Source: CBDTYW01 sp965364735 (GTDB lineage Bacteria > Actinomycetota > Nitriliruptoria > Nitriliruptorales > Nitriliruptoraceae). Taken from it: a DNA stretch of 19,830 nucleotides. The notes beneath the pieces are model-generated. The model was not told where the DNA came from and made no database searches. It saw only the letters and a list, made by a program, of their open reading frames with translations. A program made the position numbers and the translations under genes. Positions 1 through 9,181 of this stretch are shown piece after piece (positions within the stretch are counted from its first letter, which is position 1; the number at the start of each line of letters is the position of its first letter). Location: positions 1-19,830 of the forward strand of contig CBDTYW010000034.1 in assembly GCA_965364735.1 (NCBI GenBank). Direction: 5' to 3'.

Positions 1-336
1 GACGTCGACGTCATCGAGCTCCACGACTGCTTCTCCGCGAACGAGCTGCTCACCTACGAAGCCCTCGGCATGGCCGAGGAGGGCAAGGCCGGACAGCTGA
101 TCGACGAGGCCGCCACGACCTACGGCGGCCGCTGGGTCGTCAACCCGTCCGGCGGGCTGATCTCCAAGGGCCACCCGCTCGGCGCCACCGGCGTCGCGCA
201 GTGCGCCGAGCTCAGCTGGCACCTGCGCGGTACCGCGGGCGCCCGTCAGGTCGCCGGTGCCGAGGTTGGCCTTCAGCACAACATCGGGCTCGGCGGCGCC
301 GCGGTCCTCGCGTTGTACAAGCGTGCCGAGTTCTGA
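1..336 (+). CDS. SCP-x/Ltp1-type thiolase, C-terminal part (5' truncated by window edge)
   Basis: The open frame runs from base 1 to a TGA at 334-336 and gives the last 111 residues of a thiolase-superfamily protein. It shows the ELHDCFS segment, then NPSGGLISKGHPLGATG with the catalytic His of the GHP motif, and a C-terminal LQHNIGLGGAAVLALYK. This is very close to the thiolase domain of mammalian SCP-x and to actinobacterial Ltp1. It ends without an SCP2 domain, as in Ltp1. SCP-x thiolases cleave 3-oxoacyl-CoAs with an alpha-methyl branch, including the bile-acid/sterol side chain, so a role in sterol side-chain beta-oxidation fits. The gene is 22 nt upstream of kstR on the same strand and is probably co-transcribed with it. 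The N-terminal half with the nucleophilic Cys lies outside the window. Confidence 0.88.
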   Translation, partial: DVDVIELHDCFSANELLTYEALGMAEEGKAGQLIDEAATTYGGRWVVNPSGGLISKGHPLGATGVAQCAELSWHLRGTAGARQVAGAEVGLQHNIGLGGAAVLALYKRAEF

Positions 337-358
337 TCCACAGAGGACAAGGGCGACG

Positions 359-970
359 ATGCCGGACCTGAAGACGGGCACCCTCGAGACCGAGGGCCTC
401 ACGAAGGCGCAGCATGCGCGTCGCGAGCGGATCCTCGTCGCCGCTGCAGAGCTCGCGTCCCAGGGCGGCTACGACGCCGTGCAGATGCGCGACGTCGCGG
501 AGCTCGCAGAGGTCGCCCTCGGCACGCTCTACCGCTACTTCCCGTCGAAGGTCCACCTGCTCGTCGCCGCGATGAACCAGCAGACGGAAGCCCTGCGAGA
601 CGGGATCTTCCGGCGCCCGCCTTCGGGCGACACCGCGCACGAGCGCGTCATGAACGTGATGCGGCGCGCGAGCCGCGCCCTCGAGCGGGACCCGACGATG
701 CTCGGCGCCATGCTGCGCGCGCTGATGTTCGCGGACAGCTCTGCCGCACATGAGGTCGAGTCGGTCAACGGCGTGATGATGCGGCTCATCACCTGGGCCA
801 TCACCGGGTCCGACGAGGAGCCGACCGCCGAAGAGCGCGCGATCTCCCGGGTGCTCCAGCAGGTCTGGTTCTCGTCCATGCTGACCTGGCTCGCGGGGCG
901 TTCGTCGTCGAGCGACCTCCACGAGAACCTCGACGTCGCCAGCGGGCTCCTGCTTCGCGACCGTCCCTGA
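359..970 (+). CDS. kstR: KstR-type TetR-family repressor of sterol catabolism
   Basis: A 203-aa TetR-family regulator. The DNA-binding domain occupies about residues 20-66. Its helix-turn-helix stretch is nearly the same as in M. tuberculosis KstR: GGYDAVQMRDVAELAEVALG, then TLYRYFPSKVHLLVAAM. The ligand-domain segments MLRALMFADSSAAHEVE and VWFSSMLTWLAGR also follow KstR. In mycobacteria KstR represses side-chain and ring genes and is released by 3-oxo-cholest-4-en-26-oyl-CoA-type thioesters. The ATG at 359 has an AAGGG Shine-Dalgarno at 349-353; the frame stays open to 257, but that stretch overlaps the thiolase and does not resemble the family. The stop lies one base before the stop of the convergent fadD17. 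KstR-consensus palindromes occur elsewhere in the window. Any autoregulatory site would lie upstream of the thiolase, outside the window. Confidence 0.93.
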   Translation: MPDLKTGTLETEGLTKAQHARRERILVAAAELASQGGYDAVQMRDVAELAEVALGTLYRYFPSKVHLLVAAMNQQTEALRDGIFRRPPSGDTAHERVMNVMRRASRALERDPTMLGAMLRALMFADSSAAHEVESVNGVMMRLITWAITGSDEEPTAEERAISRVLQQVWFSSMLTWLAGRSSSSDLHENLDVASGLLLRDRP

Positions 971-971
971 C

Positions 972-2627
972 TCAGACTCCGACCGGGAGCCGGTCCGCGC
1001 GTCCATGGGACGCGAACCGCTGCGCGAGGTCGGTCAGGTCGTGCTCAGCCAGCCGGACGAACCGCGTCTGCTGGCCGCGCCGCCACCAGACCGGATCCTC
1101 GCAACGCCAGCCCTCCAATGTGAGCTGTCGCGACAGGACCTTGTTCGTCTCGGTCATGGGGAGGGCAGCGGTCATCCGGAGATACCGCGGAATCCACTTC
1201 GGTGACAGGTCGGCCTGAGCGCTGAGCCATGCGGCGAAGCCGTCCACGGCGAACTCGGCAGGATCACGCACGACGAGCGCAGCCATGATCTGGTCCCCAG
1301 CGGCCTCGTCGGGAACGGCGTACACGGCCACGTCGATGACGTCCGGGTGGCGGCTGAGCAGCCGCTGGATCGCGGCGACGGCCACGTTCTCCCCGTCGAC
1401 GCGCACCCAGTCCCCGGTTCGGCCGGCGTGGTAGACGAAGCCCGCCGCGTCGACGTAGGCAAGGTCGCCGGAGTGGTAGCTGCCGTCCCGGACCCGCTGC
1501 GCCGTCGCCTCGTCGTTGCCCCAGTAGCCCTCGAACGACCCGACGCCACCACGGTTGACGAGCTCGCCGATGGCCCGGTCGGCGTTCAGCAGACGCCCCG
1601 CGCCGTCGAACTGCGCGGGCGGGCAGACCTCGCCGGAGTCGAGGTGGATCACGGCCACGTCTCCCACGACCCGGCCGAGCGAGCTGGCCGGGGTGTCCGG
1701 CGTTCTGCTGATCGAGACCCCGCCCTCCGTTGACCCGAACCCGTCGATGACGCGGCAGCCGAACCGTTCCCCGAACCGGACGATGTCCTGCGGCGCCGCC
1801 TCGTTGCCGAACACGACGCGCAGCGGGATCAGCGCGTCGTCGTCGCGCTCCGGCTGGGCGAGCACGTACGAGAGCGGCTTGCCCACGTAGTTGGCGTAGG
1901 TCGCCCCGAAGGCCCGGAGGTCCTCGAGGAAGCCGGAGGCGGAGAACCGAGGGGCCAGCGCGAGCGTCGCACCGGAGGCCACCGCAGGGGTGAGACCAGC
2001 GATGATCGCGTTCGAGTGGAAGAGGGGCATGGAGACGTAGGCCACGTCGTCAGGGCCGAGCCCGAGCGAAGCGGCGAGCCCGCTCCCCTGCCGGGCGATC
2101 TTGCCCTGCGAGCAGATCACCGCCTTCGGCGCGCCGGTGGTGCCCGACGTGAAGATGAGCATGAACGGCGCGTCAGCCGGAACGGCCGCCGGGGGCGCCT
2201 CGAGGTCACCGAACTCGACCAGGCTTCGCGTCCAGCGAGGGTCATCGACGCTGAGGACGGGTACGCCGCCGAGATCGAGACCTTCGAACAGCTTCGCGTG
2301 CACCCGATCGGTGAGGACCGCGCGGCACTGGGTGTGGCGGACGTCGCGCGCGAGGTCCTCGCCGCGCCGCGTCGGGTTCAGGCCGACGACGGTGGTCCCG
2401 GACAGCGCGGCAGCGCCCAGGAGGAAGACGAACTCCGGCGTGTTCTCCAGCATGACGCCGACGTTGTTCGGCTGGTCCGGCACGCGCGCCGCCGTCGCCC
2501 AGGCCGCCCGCACCTGACACTGCTCGATGACCTGTCGCCACGTCCACGTCGAACGTCGCGTGACGATGCCGGGACGATCGTCTTCCGCGCGAGCGCGGAA
2601 GAGATCCTGCATCGTCGGCTGGGTCAT
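972..2627 (-). CDS. fadD17: Steroid acyl-CoA ligase, FadD17-like
   Basis: A 551-aa class I adenylate-forming enzyme. AMP-binding motifs are visible: the P-loop FTSGTTGAPKA (159-169), GFGSTEGG (296-303), YHSGD (384-388) and the C-terminal catalytic Lys496 in TNKVLSR. Stretches such as YVSMPLFHSNA, RFSAS, GATYANYVGKPLSYVLA and GDWVRVDGEN match M. tuberculosis FadD17, which prefers steroids with a shortened (C5) side-chain carboxylate. The reaction is ATP-dependent CoA thioesterification in the cytoplasm. The ATG at 2627 is preceded by GAGCGGAA, which overlaps the fadD19 stop 11 nt upstream; the frame remains open further upstream only as fadD19 antiframe. Last gene of the minus-strand operon. 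It is about 50 residues longer than the roughly 500-aa mycobacterial protein as I recall it, with extra sequence mainly at the C-terminus after DPVWWRR. Confidence 0.88.
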   Translation of the reverse strand: MTQPTMQDLFRARAEDDRPGIVTRRSTWTWRQVIEQCQVRAAWATAARVPDQPNNVGVMLENTPEFVFLLGAAALSGTTVVGLNPTRRGEDLARDVRHTQCRAVLTDRVHAKLFEGLDLGGVPVLSVDDPRWTRSLVEFGDLEAPPAAVPADAPFMLIFTSGTTGAPKAVICSQGKIARQGSGLAASLGLGPDDVAYVSMPLFHSNAIIAGLTPAVASGATLALAPRFSASGFLEDLRAFGATYANYVGKPLSYVLAQPERDDDALIPLRVVFGNEAAPQDIVRFGERFGCRVIDGFGSTEGGVSISRTPDTPASSLGRVVGDVAVIHLDSGEVCPPAQFDGAGRLLNADRAIGELVNRGGVGSFEGYWGNDEATAQRVRDGSYHSGDLAYVDAAGFVYHAGRTGDWVRVDGENVAVAAIQRLLSRHPDVIDVAVYAVPDEAAGDQIMAALVVRDPAEFAVDGFAAWLSAQADLSPKWIPRYLRMTAALPMTETNKVLSRQLTLEGWRCEDPVWWRRGQQTRFVRLAEHDLTDLAQRFASHGRADRLPVGV

Positions 2628-2638
2628 CGGCGTTCCGC

Positions 2639-4246
2639 TCAGATCGCGACGCCGGCGAACTCCGCCGCCGTGCGTCGTGCCCACTTGTAGTCCGGCTTGC
2701 CGGAGGGCGAGCGGACCATCTCCTCGACGACGACCATCAGACGCGGAACCTTGTAGCGCGCGATCCGCGTCGACAGGAACTGCTCGATGTCCGCCTGCGT
2801 CGGGGCTTCGCGCCCGTCCTTCACGCGGATGACCGCGACGGCCTTCGCGCCCCACTTCGCGTCCGGGATGCCCGCAACGACGGCGTCGACGATGTCGTCG
2901 TGCGCCTTCAGCGCCGACTCGACCTCCTCGGGGAAGATCTTCTCACCGCCGGAGTTGATGCAGACCGACCCACGACCGAGGAAGTGGATGACGCCATCCG
3001 CGTCGACCTTGGCACGGTCTCCGAGAACGACCCAGCGGGTGCCGTCGATCATCACGAACGTCTCGGCGGTCTTCTTCTCGTCCTTGTAGTAGCCGAGCGG
3101 GATGTTGCCGGTGTGTGCGACCCGGCCGATCTCATCCGAGCCGTGCGGCAGGATCTTGCCGTCGTCCGAAACCACGGCGGCGGTCTCGCGCGGCTCGAAC
3201 TTGAGCCCCTTCTCGGGGCTGGAGTCCGCCGTCGCCGAGCCGGTGTAGCCGACCTCAGAGGCGCCGAACGCGTCGGAGATCTCGAGCGGCGAGATCAGCG
3301 ACTTGGCCCGCTCTCGGGTGGAGCCGGACAAAATCGCGCCAGCCGACCCGATTGACATCAGCGACGACAGGTCGTAGTCCCCCTCCTCGATGGCGTCGAG
3401 CAGCGGGGTCGCCATCGCGTCACCGACGAGGGAGATGGAGATCGGCTTCTCCTGCTCGATGAGCTTGCAGGCGCCGTGTCCGGAGAAGTCGCGGATCAGG
3501 ATGACGGTCCCGCCCGACCAGAACGTGATGAACGAGGCCAGCTCGGCCGCTCCGTGCATGAGGGGCGCGGCCGGGAAGGTCCGGACGAACCCGCCGGTTG
3601 ACAGCGCACGGGGCGCGACCTCCTCCGGGGACTCGACGGGGCCGGGTCCACCGACCCGGGCACCGAGCATCCCGGCGAAGAAGATGTCCTCGTGACGCCA
3701 CATGACGCCCTTGGGCATCCCGGTGGTGCCTCCGGTGTAGATCATCATCAGGTCATCGGGCGATCGGTCGGTCGGGAGGGCCTCGCGACCCGTCGGCTGC
3801 TCGGCGATCGCCGCCTCGTAGCCGATGCAGTCGTCCGGGACCTTGCCCTCATCGCCCACGACGATGACATGACGCAGCAAGGGCAGCTGCCCTCGGACGC
3901 CCTGGAGTCGATGGATGAACTCGACGTCGGAGATCGCTGCCACCAGGTCGGCGTCCGCGCACAGGTAGCGCAGCTCCTCCTCGACGTAGCGGAAGTTCAC
4001 GTTGATCGGGACCGCACGGATCTTGAAGCAGGCGATCATCGCCTCGAGGTACTCGGTGCCGTTCTTCAGGTGACAGCCGACGTGGTCGCCGACCCCGACA
4101 CCCTGCGCGGTGAGGTGGTGCGCGAGCTGGTTGGCGCGCGCGTCGAGCTCCGCGTAGGTCAGTCGGCGCCCGTCGGCGATCAGCGCCTCACGGTCGCCGA
4201 TCACGTCAACCACGGACTCGAAGATGTCTGCCAGATTGAACTGCAC
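2639..4246 (-). CDS. fadD19: Sterol C26-oate CoA ligase, FadD19-like
   Basis: A 535-aa acyl-CoA synthetase. Motifs: P-loop YTGGTTGMPKGVMWRHEDI (170-188), GDAMATPLLDA (275-285), DAFGASEVG (325-333), GNIPLGYYKDEKKTAETF (380-397), GRGSVCINSGGEK (424-436) and catalytic Lys517 in SPSGKPDYKWA. The signature VNVNFRYVEEELRYL-type segment near residues 82-95 and the MWRHED block are hallmarks of FadD19. FadD19 activates 3-oxocholest-4-en-26-oate and in Rhodococcus is required for side chains branched at C24. The start is GTG at 4246 with a GAGGGGA Shine-Dalgarno just upstream; this gives an N-terminus (MQFNLADIFESVVD) like the family. A 70-nt gap with a strong hairpin separates it from ltp3. Its stop is 11 nt from the fadD17 start, so the two are probably translated from one message. 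Confidence 0.9.
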   Translation of the reverse strand: MQFNLADIFESVVDVIGDREALIADGRRLTYAELDARANQLAHHLTAQGVGVGDHVGCHLKNGTEYLEAMIACFKIRAVPINVNFRYVEEELRYLCADADLVAAISDVEFIHRLQGVRGQLPLLRHVIVVGDEGKVPDDCIGYEAAIAEQPTGREALPTDRSPDDLMMIYTGGTTGMPKGVMWRHEDIFFAGMLGARVGGPGPVESPEEVAPRALSTGGFVRTFPAAPLMHGAAELASFITFWSGGTVILIRDFSGHGACKLIEQEKPISISLVGDAMATPLLDAIEEGDYDLSSLMSIGSAGAILSGSTRERAKSLISPLEISDAFGASEVGYTGSATADSSPEKGLKFEPRETAAVVSDDGKILPHGSDEIGRVAHTGNIPLGYYKDEKKTAETFVMIDGTRWVVLGDRAKVDADGVIHFLGRGSVCINSGGEKIFPEEVESALKAHDDIVDAVVAGIPDAKWGAKAVAVIRVKDGREAPTQADIEQFLSTRIARYKVPRLMVVVEEMVRSPSGKPDYKWARRTAAEFAGVAI

Positions 4247-4277
4247 GGTGATTCCCCTCACCTCGAAACGACAAGAA

Positions 4278-4311
4278 ACGGGTCGCGACGGCTCCCGACG
4301 ACGCGACCCGT
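4278..4311 (-). terminator. Hairpin with T-rich tail in the ltp3-fadD19 gap
   Basis: A perfect 10-bp inverted repeat (ACGGGTCGCG at 4278-4287 and CGCGACCCGT at 4302-4311) with a 14-nt loop lies directly after the ltp3 stop. On the minus strand the stem is followed by TTTCTTGTCGTTTC, so it resembles a weak intrinsic terminator inside the operon. It may attenuate transcription or protect the 3' end of the upstream message. fadD19 starts 32 nt beyond it. Confidence 0.5.
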
Positions 4312-4316
4312 CGCGA

Positions 4317-5476
<1,160 letters not shown>

Positions 5477-5480
<4 letters not shown>

Positions 5481-6553
5481 GCCGATGCCCCCGTGGTCGC
5501 AGGCGTGCGCTCGAGGACGCACACCAGGTTCTGCTGCAACGCCGGGCCCGACGTCGCATGGGCGACCGCGCGGGTCGCGTTGGTCGAGCGCAACCGTTCG
5601 GCTGCCTCGCCGATCCTGATCAGCCCGGCCGTCATCATCGGGTTGGACGTCAGCGCCCCTCCCGACGAATTGATCACCGTGTCGCCGCTCAGGCCGAGGG
5701 CCTGTGTGAGGATCAGCTCCTGGTGCGCGTACGGGGCGTGCAGCTCTGCGAGGTCGATCGTGCCGTCGGCCACTCCGGCCTGCTGGCCTGCGAGGCTCGT
5801 CGAGGACGACACGCCCAGATCACGCAGCCCGAACTGGCCGGTCTCGATGCGGTGGTCGATGCCCGTGATCCAGATCGGATCGTCGCACAGCTCCCGGGCA
5901 CGGTCACCGGTGGCAAGCACGATCGCGGCGGCACCGTCGGTCACGACAGGACGGTCGTGCGCGCGCATCGGGTCGTGCGAGCGGGGCGCGGCGAGGAGCT
6001 CGTCCACGTCCAGATCACCGCTGATCACTGCGTACGGGTTGTCCTTGGCGTTGCGGTGGGAACGCGCGACGACCTCGGCGATGTCACGCTCGCTGAAGCC
6101 GTTGGCCTCGAGCAGCGTCCGCGCCTGGATGGCGGCCAGCGAGTCGGCGTCCGGCCAGAGCGGCGCCATCGTGTAGGGATCGGTCTGCAGGGCCAGCACG
6201 CGGGCGAGGTCGCCGGGCGACGACTTCCCGAAGGCATACACGAGGGCGGTGTCGATGTCGCCGTGCTGGAGACGGATGTAGGCCTCGTACAGCGCCCACG
6301 CGCCGTCCATCTCGACGTGCGACTCGCTCAGCGGCGGCCACGGGCCACACGCGTCGAGCGCGCCGACGAACGAAAACGCCTGTCCGGCGAGGTAGTCCGA
6401 GGATCCGGAGACCGTGAAGCCCATGTCCTGGTTGGTCAGGCCGGTCTGCCCCAGCGCAGCACGGATGACCGGCTGCAGGAACTCGAGCTCGACTCGTCCG
6501 CCTTCTTCGGCGGCGGTGTGCTGGGCGAACCCAACGATCGCGACGTCCACCAT
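5477..6553 (-). CDS. ltp4: Thiolase-fold aldolase subunit, Ltp4-like
   Basis: A 358-aa thiolase-like protein, short for the family and matching Ltp4 (Rv3522, about 354 aa). VTDGAAAIVLATG (204-216) and INSSGGALTSNPMMTAG (294-310) place it in the SCP-x-like group. The nucleophile region reads ESHVEMDGAWALYEA (77-91) with no Cys, and the GHP motif is replaced by SNP (Asn304). It therefore shares with Ltp3 the loss of both thiolase catalytic residues, and the two probably form one heteromeric enzyme. The ATG at 6553 overlaps the upstream DUF35 stop as TGATG; a GTG one codon earlier (6556) is also possible. Tight coupling DUF35-ltp4-ltp3 suggests a fixed-stoichiometry complex acting on C24-branched steroid-CoA intermediates. 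Confidence 0.86.
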
Positions 6554-7059
6554 CACACGTACTCCTTGATCAGTTCGAAGTCCACGTCCGGCTCACCGGT
6601 GGGCTCGACGTGCTCGATGTTGCCGAAGCTGAACTCGAAGTCCTCCGGGTCCTTCCAGACCGTCCGGACGCGCATGCCGATGCGGACCTGAGAGACGGGG
6701 ATGCCCTGCAGCAGATACGACGTCGTGGTGTCGGACCCGTCGAGCAGGACCTCGGCCGTGCAGTACGGCAGCTCGACCGTCCGGGACGCGAACGGCACGT
6801 TCACGATCGCGTAGGTGCAGAGCGTGCCCTCCTTGCCGACCTCGACGATCTCGCTCATGAGGTCGCCGCACATCGGGCAGCACGGTCTCGGCGGCACGTA
6901 GACCTTGGAGCATCCGGGGCAACGACGGCCCTGGATGCGGCCCTCCATCATCCCATCGAGGAACTCGGTGACGGCGGAGCCGGGCTGGTAGGAGTACTCG
7001 AGCCGGATCGGTGCCGGCATGATCTCGACGGGCTCGGGAAGCGCTCGGGTCTCAGTCAT
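6553..7059 (-). CDS. DUF35 OB-fold protein with zinc ribbon, partner of Ltp3/Ltp4
   Basis: A 168-aa protein with the DUF35 layout: an N-terminal helical region (about 20-42), a rubredoxin-like zinc ribbon with Cys47, Cys50, Cys61 and Cys64 around the PPRP segment, and a C-terminal OB fold (about 70-150). DUF35 proteins bind thiolase-fold partners and help them take acyl-CoA substrates; ChsH2-DUF35 with Ltp2 is the established steroid case. The ATG at 7059 is one base after the stop of the preceding DUF35 gene, and its own stop overlaps the ltp4 start. In mycobacteria the equivalent locus next to ltp3/ltp4 (Rv3521) is, as I recall, a single longer protein of about 300 aa; here two adjacent genes add up to that length. 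Confidence 0.82.
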   Translation of the reverse strand: MTETRALPEPVEIMPAPIRLEYSYQPGSAVTEFLDGMMEGRIQGRRCPGCSKVYVPPRPCCPMCGDLMSEIVEVGKEGTLCTYAIVNVPFASRTVELPYCTAEVLLDGSDTTTSYLLQGIPVSQVRIGMRVRTVWKDPEDFEFSFGNIEHVEPTGEPDVDFELIKEYV

Positions 7060-7060
7060 C

Positions 7061-7516
7061 TCAGGCTCCTTCGGCTGCGGGGACGAAGTGGGACAGGTCG
7101 TGCATCGTGCCGATGGGCTCGTCCTTCCAGACCGCGGTGACGCGCATGCCGCTGGACATCTCCGCGGCGCTGCTGGCCCGCACGCCGTGCAGCATCGGGG
7201 TGTCTGCTCCGTCGAGCTTGATGAGCGCGAACGCGAACGGTGCGTCCGACGGCTGACCGTCACGCGGGTCGGGCTGCCAACCCCAGGAAACGACCGTGCC
7301 GGACGTGCCGACGTCGACGAGCGCGGACTCCTGGATGGTTGCGTTGTTGACCGGGTCGTACTCGACCGGCGGCACGACGACGCGGCCATCGGAGATCGTT
7401 GATCCCAAGATCCGCTGGACCTTCAGCCCGCCCAGGAACCGGCCCATGACGGGCCCGGTGGACCGGGTGTAGCCACCGGGGAACTCCAAGACGTGTGTGG
7501 CGGTGAACTCCGACAT
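7061..7516 (-). CDS. DUF35-like OB-fold protein lacking zinc ligands
   Basis: A 151-aa protein that looks like a DUF35 module: GRFLGGLKVQRILGS (25-39), a PPVEYDP segment where a zinc ribbon would normally lie (49-55), then an OB-fold-like part with ALIKLDGADTPMLHGV (97-112) and an ending typical of the family (RVTAVWKDEP). It has no cysteine at all, so the zinc site is absent. It directly precedes the zinc-containing DUF35 gene with a 1-nt gap, and the pair is probably the split equivalent of one mycobacterial two-module protein. The ATG at 7516 has GAGAGG upstream. A structural or binding role in the Ltp3/Ltp4 complex is inferred from position only. Confidence 0.75.
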   Translation of the reverse strand: MSEFTATHVLEFPGGYTRSTGPVMGRFLGGLKVQRILGSTISDGRVVVPPVEYDPVNNATIQESALVDVGTSGTVVSWGWQPDPRDGQPSDAPFAFALIKLDGADTPMLHGVRASSAAEMSSGMRVTAVWKDEPIGTMHDLSHFVPAAEGA

Positions 7517-7576
7517 CGGAGGCCTCTCTGGTTCGTGTGCAGTCTGTGCGTGCTTCGTGGATGATTCGGCTCGAGC

Positions 7577-9133
7577 TCAGACGAGCTCGGACTCCTTGTC
7601 CGCCCAGTAGGGGTCGCGCAGACGGCGCTTGTAGACCTTGCCGTTGGGGTCGCGCGGGAAGTCCTCGGGGAAGTCGATCGAGCGCGGGCGCTTGTAGCCG
7701 GCGAGCTCGCTCTCGGACCACGCGAGGATCTCCTTGGCGACCTCGTCGCTCGGCTCGACACCGTCGACGAGCTCGATGGCCGCCTTGACCTCTTCACCGA
7801 AGTCCGCGTTGGGAACGCCGAACACGGCGACGTCGATCACGAGCGGGTGCTTGATCAGCACCGACTCGATCTCGGCCGGGTAGATGTTGACGCCGCCGGA
7901 GATGATGAGCTCGGACTTGCGTGAGCGCAGGTAGAGGAAGCCGTCGTCGTCGAGCTCACCGGCATCGCCGACCGTGAAGAAGCCCTGGTCGTTCCAGCTC
8001 TTCTTCGTCTTCTCCGCGTCGCCGTGGTACTCGAAGGTGCGGTCGCCCATCTTCATCCAGACGGTGCCGACCTCGCCGTTCGGGAGCTCGTTGCCGTCGT
8101 CGTCGAGGACCTTGATGATGCTGATCGGCCACGGCTTGCCGACGGTGCCGGGGTGGGCGCGCCAGTCCTCCGGGGATGCCACCGTGCCGCCGCCCTCGGT
8201 CGCTGCGTAGTACTCCCAGATGGCGTTGCCCCACCAGTCGAGCATGGCTTCCTTGACGTGGATCGGGCAGGGCGCGGCGGAGTGGATCATCTTGCGGACC
8301 GACGACACGTCGTAGCCGGTGCGCGCCTCGTCGGAGAGGTTCAGCAGGCGGCTGAACATCGTCGGGACCATGTGCGAGGTGGTCACGCGGTACTTCTCGA
8401 TCCGCTCGAGTGTTCCTTCGGGCGTCCACCGGTCCATCAGCACGACGGTGTGCCCAGCATGCAGCGCGTTCTGCATGAACTGGCCGACGGCCGTGTGATA
8501 GAGCGGCGCGACCGTGAGGTGCACGTTGTCGTCGAAGGACTGGATCTCGAACAGCAGGTTGAGGAAGGTCCCCATCTCAGCGGTCGTGTCCGGGTCGATG
8601 CCCGGAAGATCGCGCTTCACGCCCTTGGGCTGCCCCGTCGTCCCGGACGTGTAGTTCATCAGCGCACCCGTGGTGCGATCCTCGGGAAGCGTTGACGGCT
8701 GCCCGGCCTTGATCTCGGCGTAGTCGCGGAAGCCGTCGATGTCGCCGATGGCGAACATCCGGTCGGCGGACAGGCCGATCTCCTTGACCGCCCGCAGCGC
8801 CTCGGTGGCGAAGCGCTCATGGGCGATGAACGCCTTCGCCTCGGAGTCCTCGATGATGTAGGCGATCTCCGGCCCGACGAGGTGGTAGTTGATCGGCACG
8901 AGATAGAACCCGGCCTGCTGCACCGCGGTGAAGATCTCGACGAACGCGGCACCGTTCGGCACCAGCACCGCCACGACGTCACCGACCTCGACGCCCATGG
9001 CGCGAAGCCCGTGGACGACCTGGTTCGAGGCTCCGGCGAGCTCGGCGTACGTGTGAGCCGCGTGATCCGGCTCGATGAGCGCGGTCATGTCCGGGTGGCT
9101 GTTGGCGATGTTCCAGAGGCCGAGCGTGCCCAA
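7577..9133 (-). CDS. Acyl-CoA ligase (AMP-forming), FadD family, substrate unknown
   Basis: A 518-aa class I adenylate-forming enzyme. Motifs: P-loop YTSGTTGQPKGVKR (161-174), EYYAATEGGG (307-316), FFTVGDAGELDDDGFLYLRSRKSELIISGGVNIYPAEIE (core SGGVNIYPAE, 412-421) and catalytic Lys499 in PNGKVYKRRLRDPYW. It is not close to FadD17, FadD19 or FadD3; it looks more like the FadD4-type general acyl-CoA synthetases, and bile-acid ligases are another possibility. Its place between the P450 gene and the DUF35 genes suggests a steroid carboxylate or a released side-chain acid as substrate, which is inference. The start is TTG at 9133, supported by a strong AAGGAG seven nt upstream and by a family-like N-terminus; an ATG at 9088 would lose the first strand. 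Confidence 0.85.
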   Translation of the reverse strand: MGTLGLWNIANSHPDMTALIEPDHAAHTYAELAGASNQVVHGLRAMGVEVGDVVAVLVPNGAAFVEIFTAVQQAGFYLVPINYHLVGPEIAYIIEDSEAKAFIAHERFATEALRAVKEIGLSADRMFAIGDIDGFRDYAEIKAGQPSTLPEDRTTGALMNYTSGTTGQPKGVKRDLPGIDPDTTAEMGTFLNLLFEIQSFDDNVHLTVAPLYHTAVGQFMQNALHAGHTVVLMDRWTPEGTLERIEKYRVTTSHMVPTMFSRLLNLSDEARTGYDVSSVRKMIHSAAPCPIHVKEAMLDWWGNAIWEYYAATEGGGTVASPEDWRAHPGTVGKPWPISIIKVLDDDGNELPNGEVGTVWMKMGDRTFEYHGDAEKTKKSWNDQGFFTVGDAGELDDDGFLYLRSRKSELIISGGVNIYPAEIESVLIKHPLVIDVAVFGVPNADFGEEVKAAIELVDGVEPSDEVAKEILAWSESELAGYKRPRSIDFPEDFPRDPNGKVYKRRLRDPYWADKESELV

Positions 9134-9140
9134 TGTGGTG

Positions 9141-9146
9141 CTCCTT
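9141..9146 (-). promoter_or_regulatory. Shine-Dalgarno deciding a TTG start
   Basis: AAGGAG on the minus strand, seven nt before TTG at 9133-9131. No other start codon lies at suitable spacing, so it fixes the TTG start of the acyl-CoA ligase. Confidence 0.7.
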
Positions 9147-9181
9147 GGTGAGTCAGGCAGATGTGTGAGGCGCGGGGACGG

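Noticed and set aside
257..358. N-terminal extension of kstR from an upstream in-frame ATG
   Set aside because: It overlaps the thiolase gene, has no family similarity, and the ATG at 359 has a good Shine-Dalgarno.
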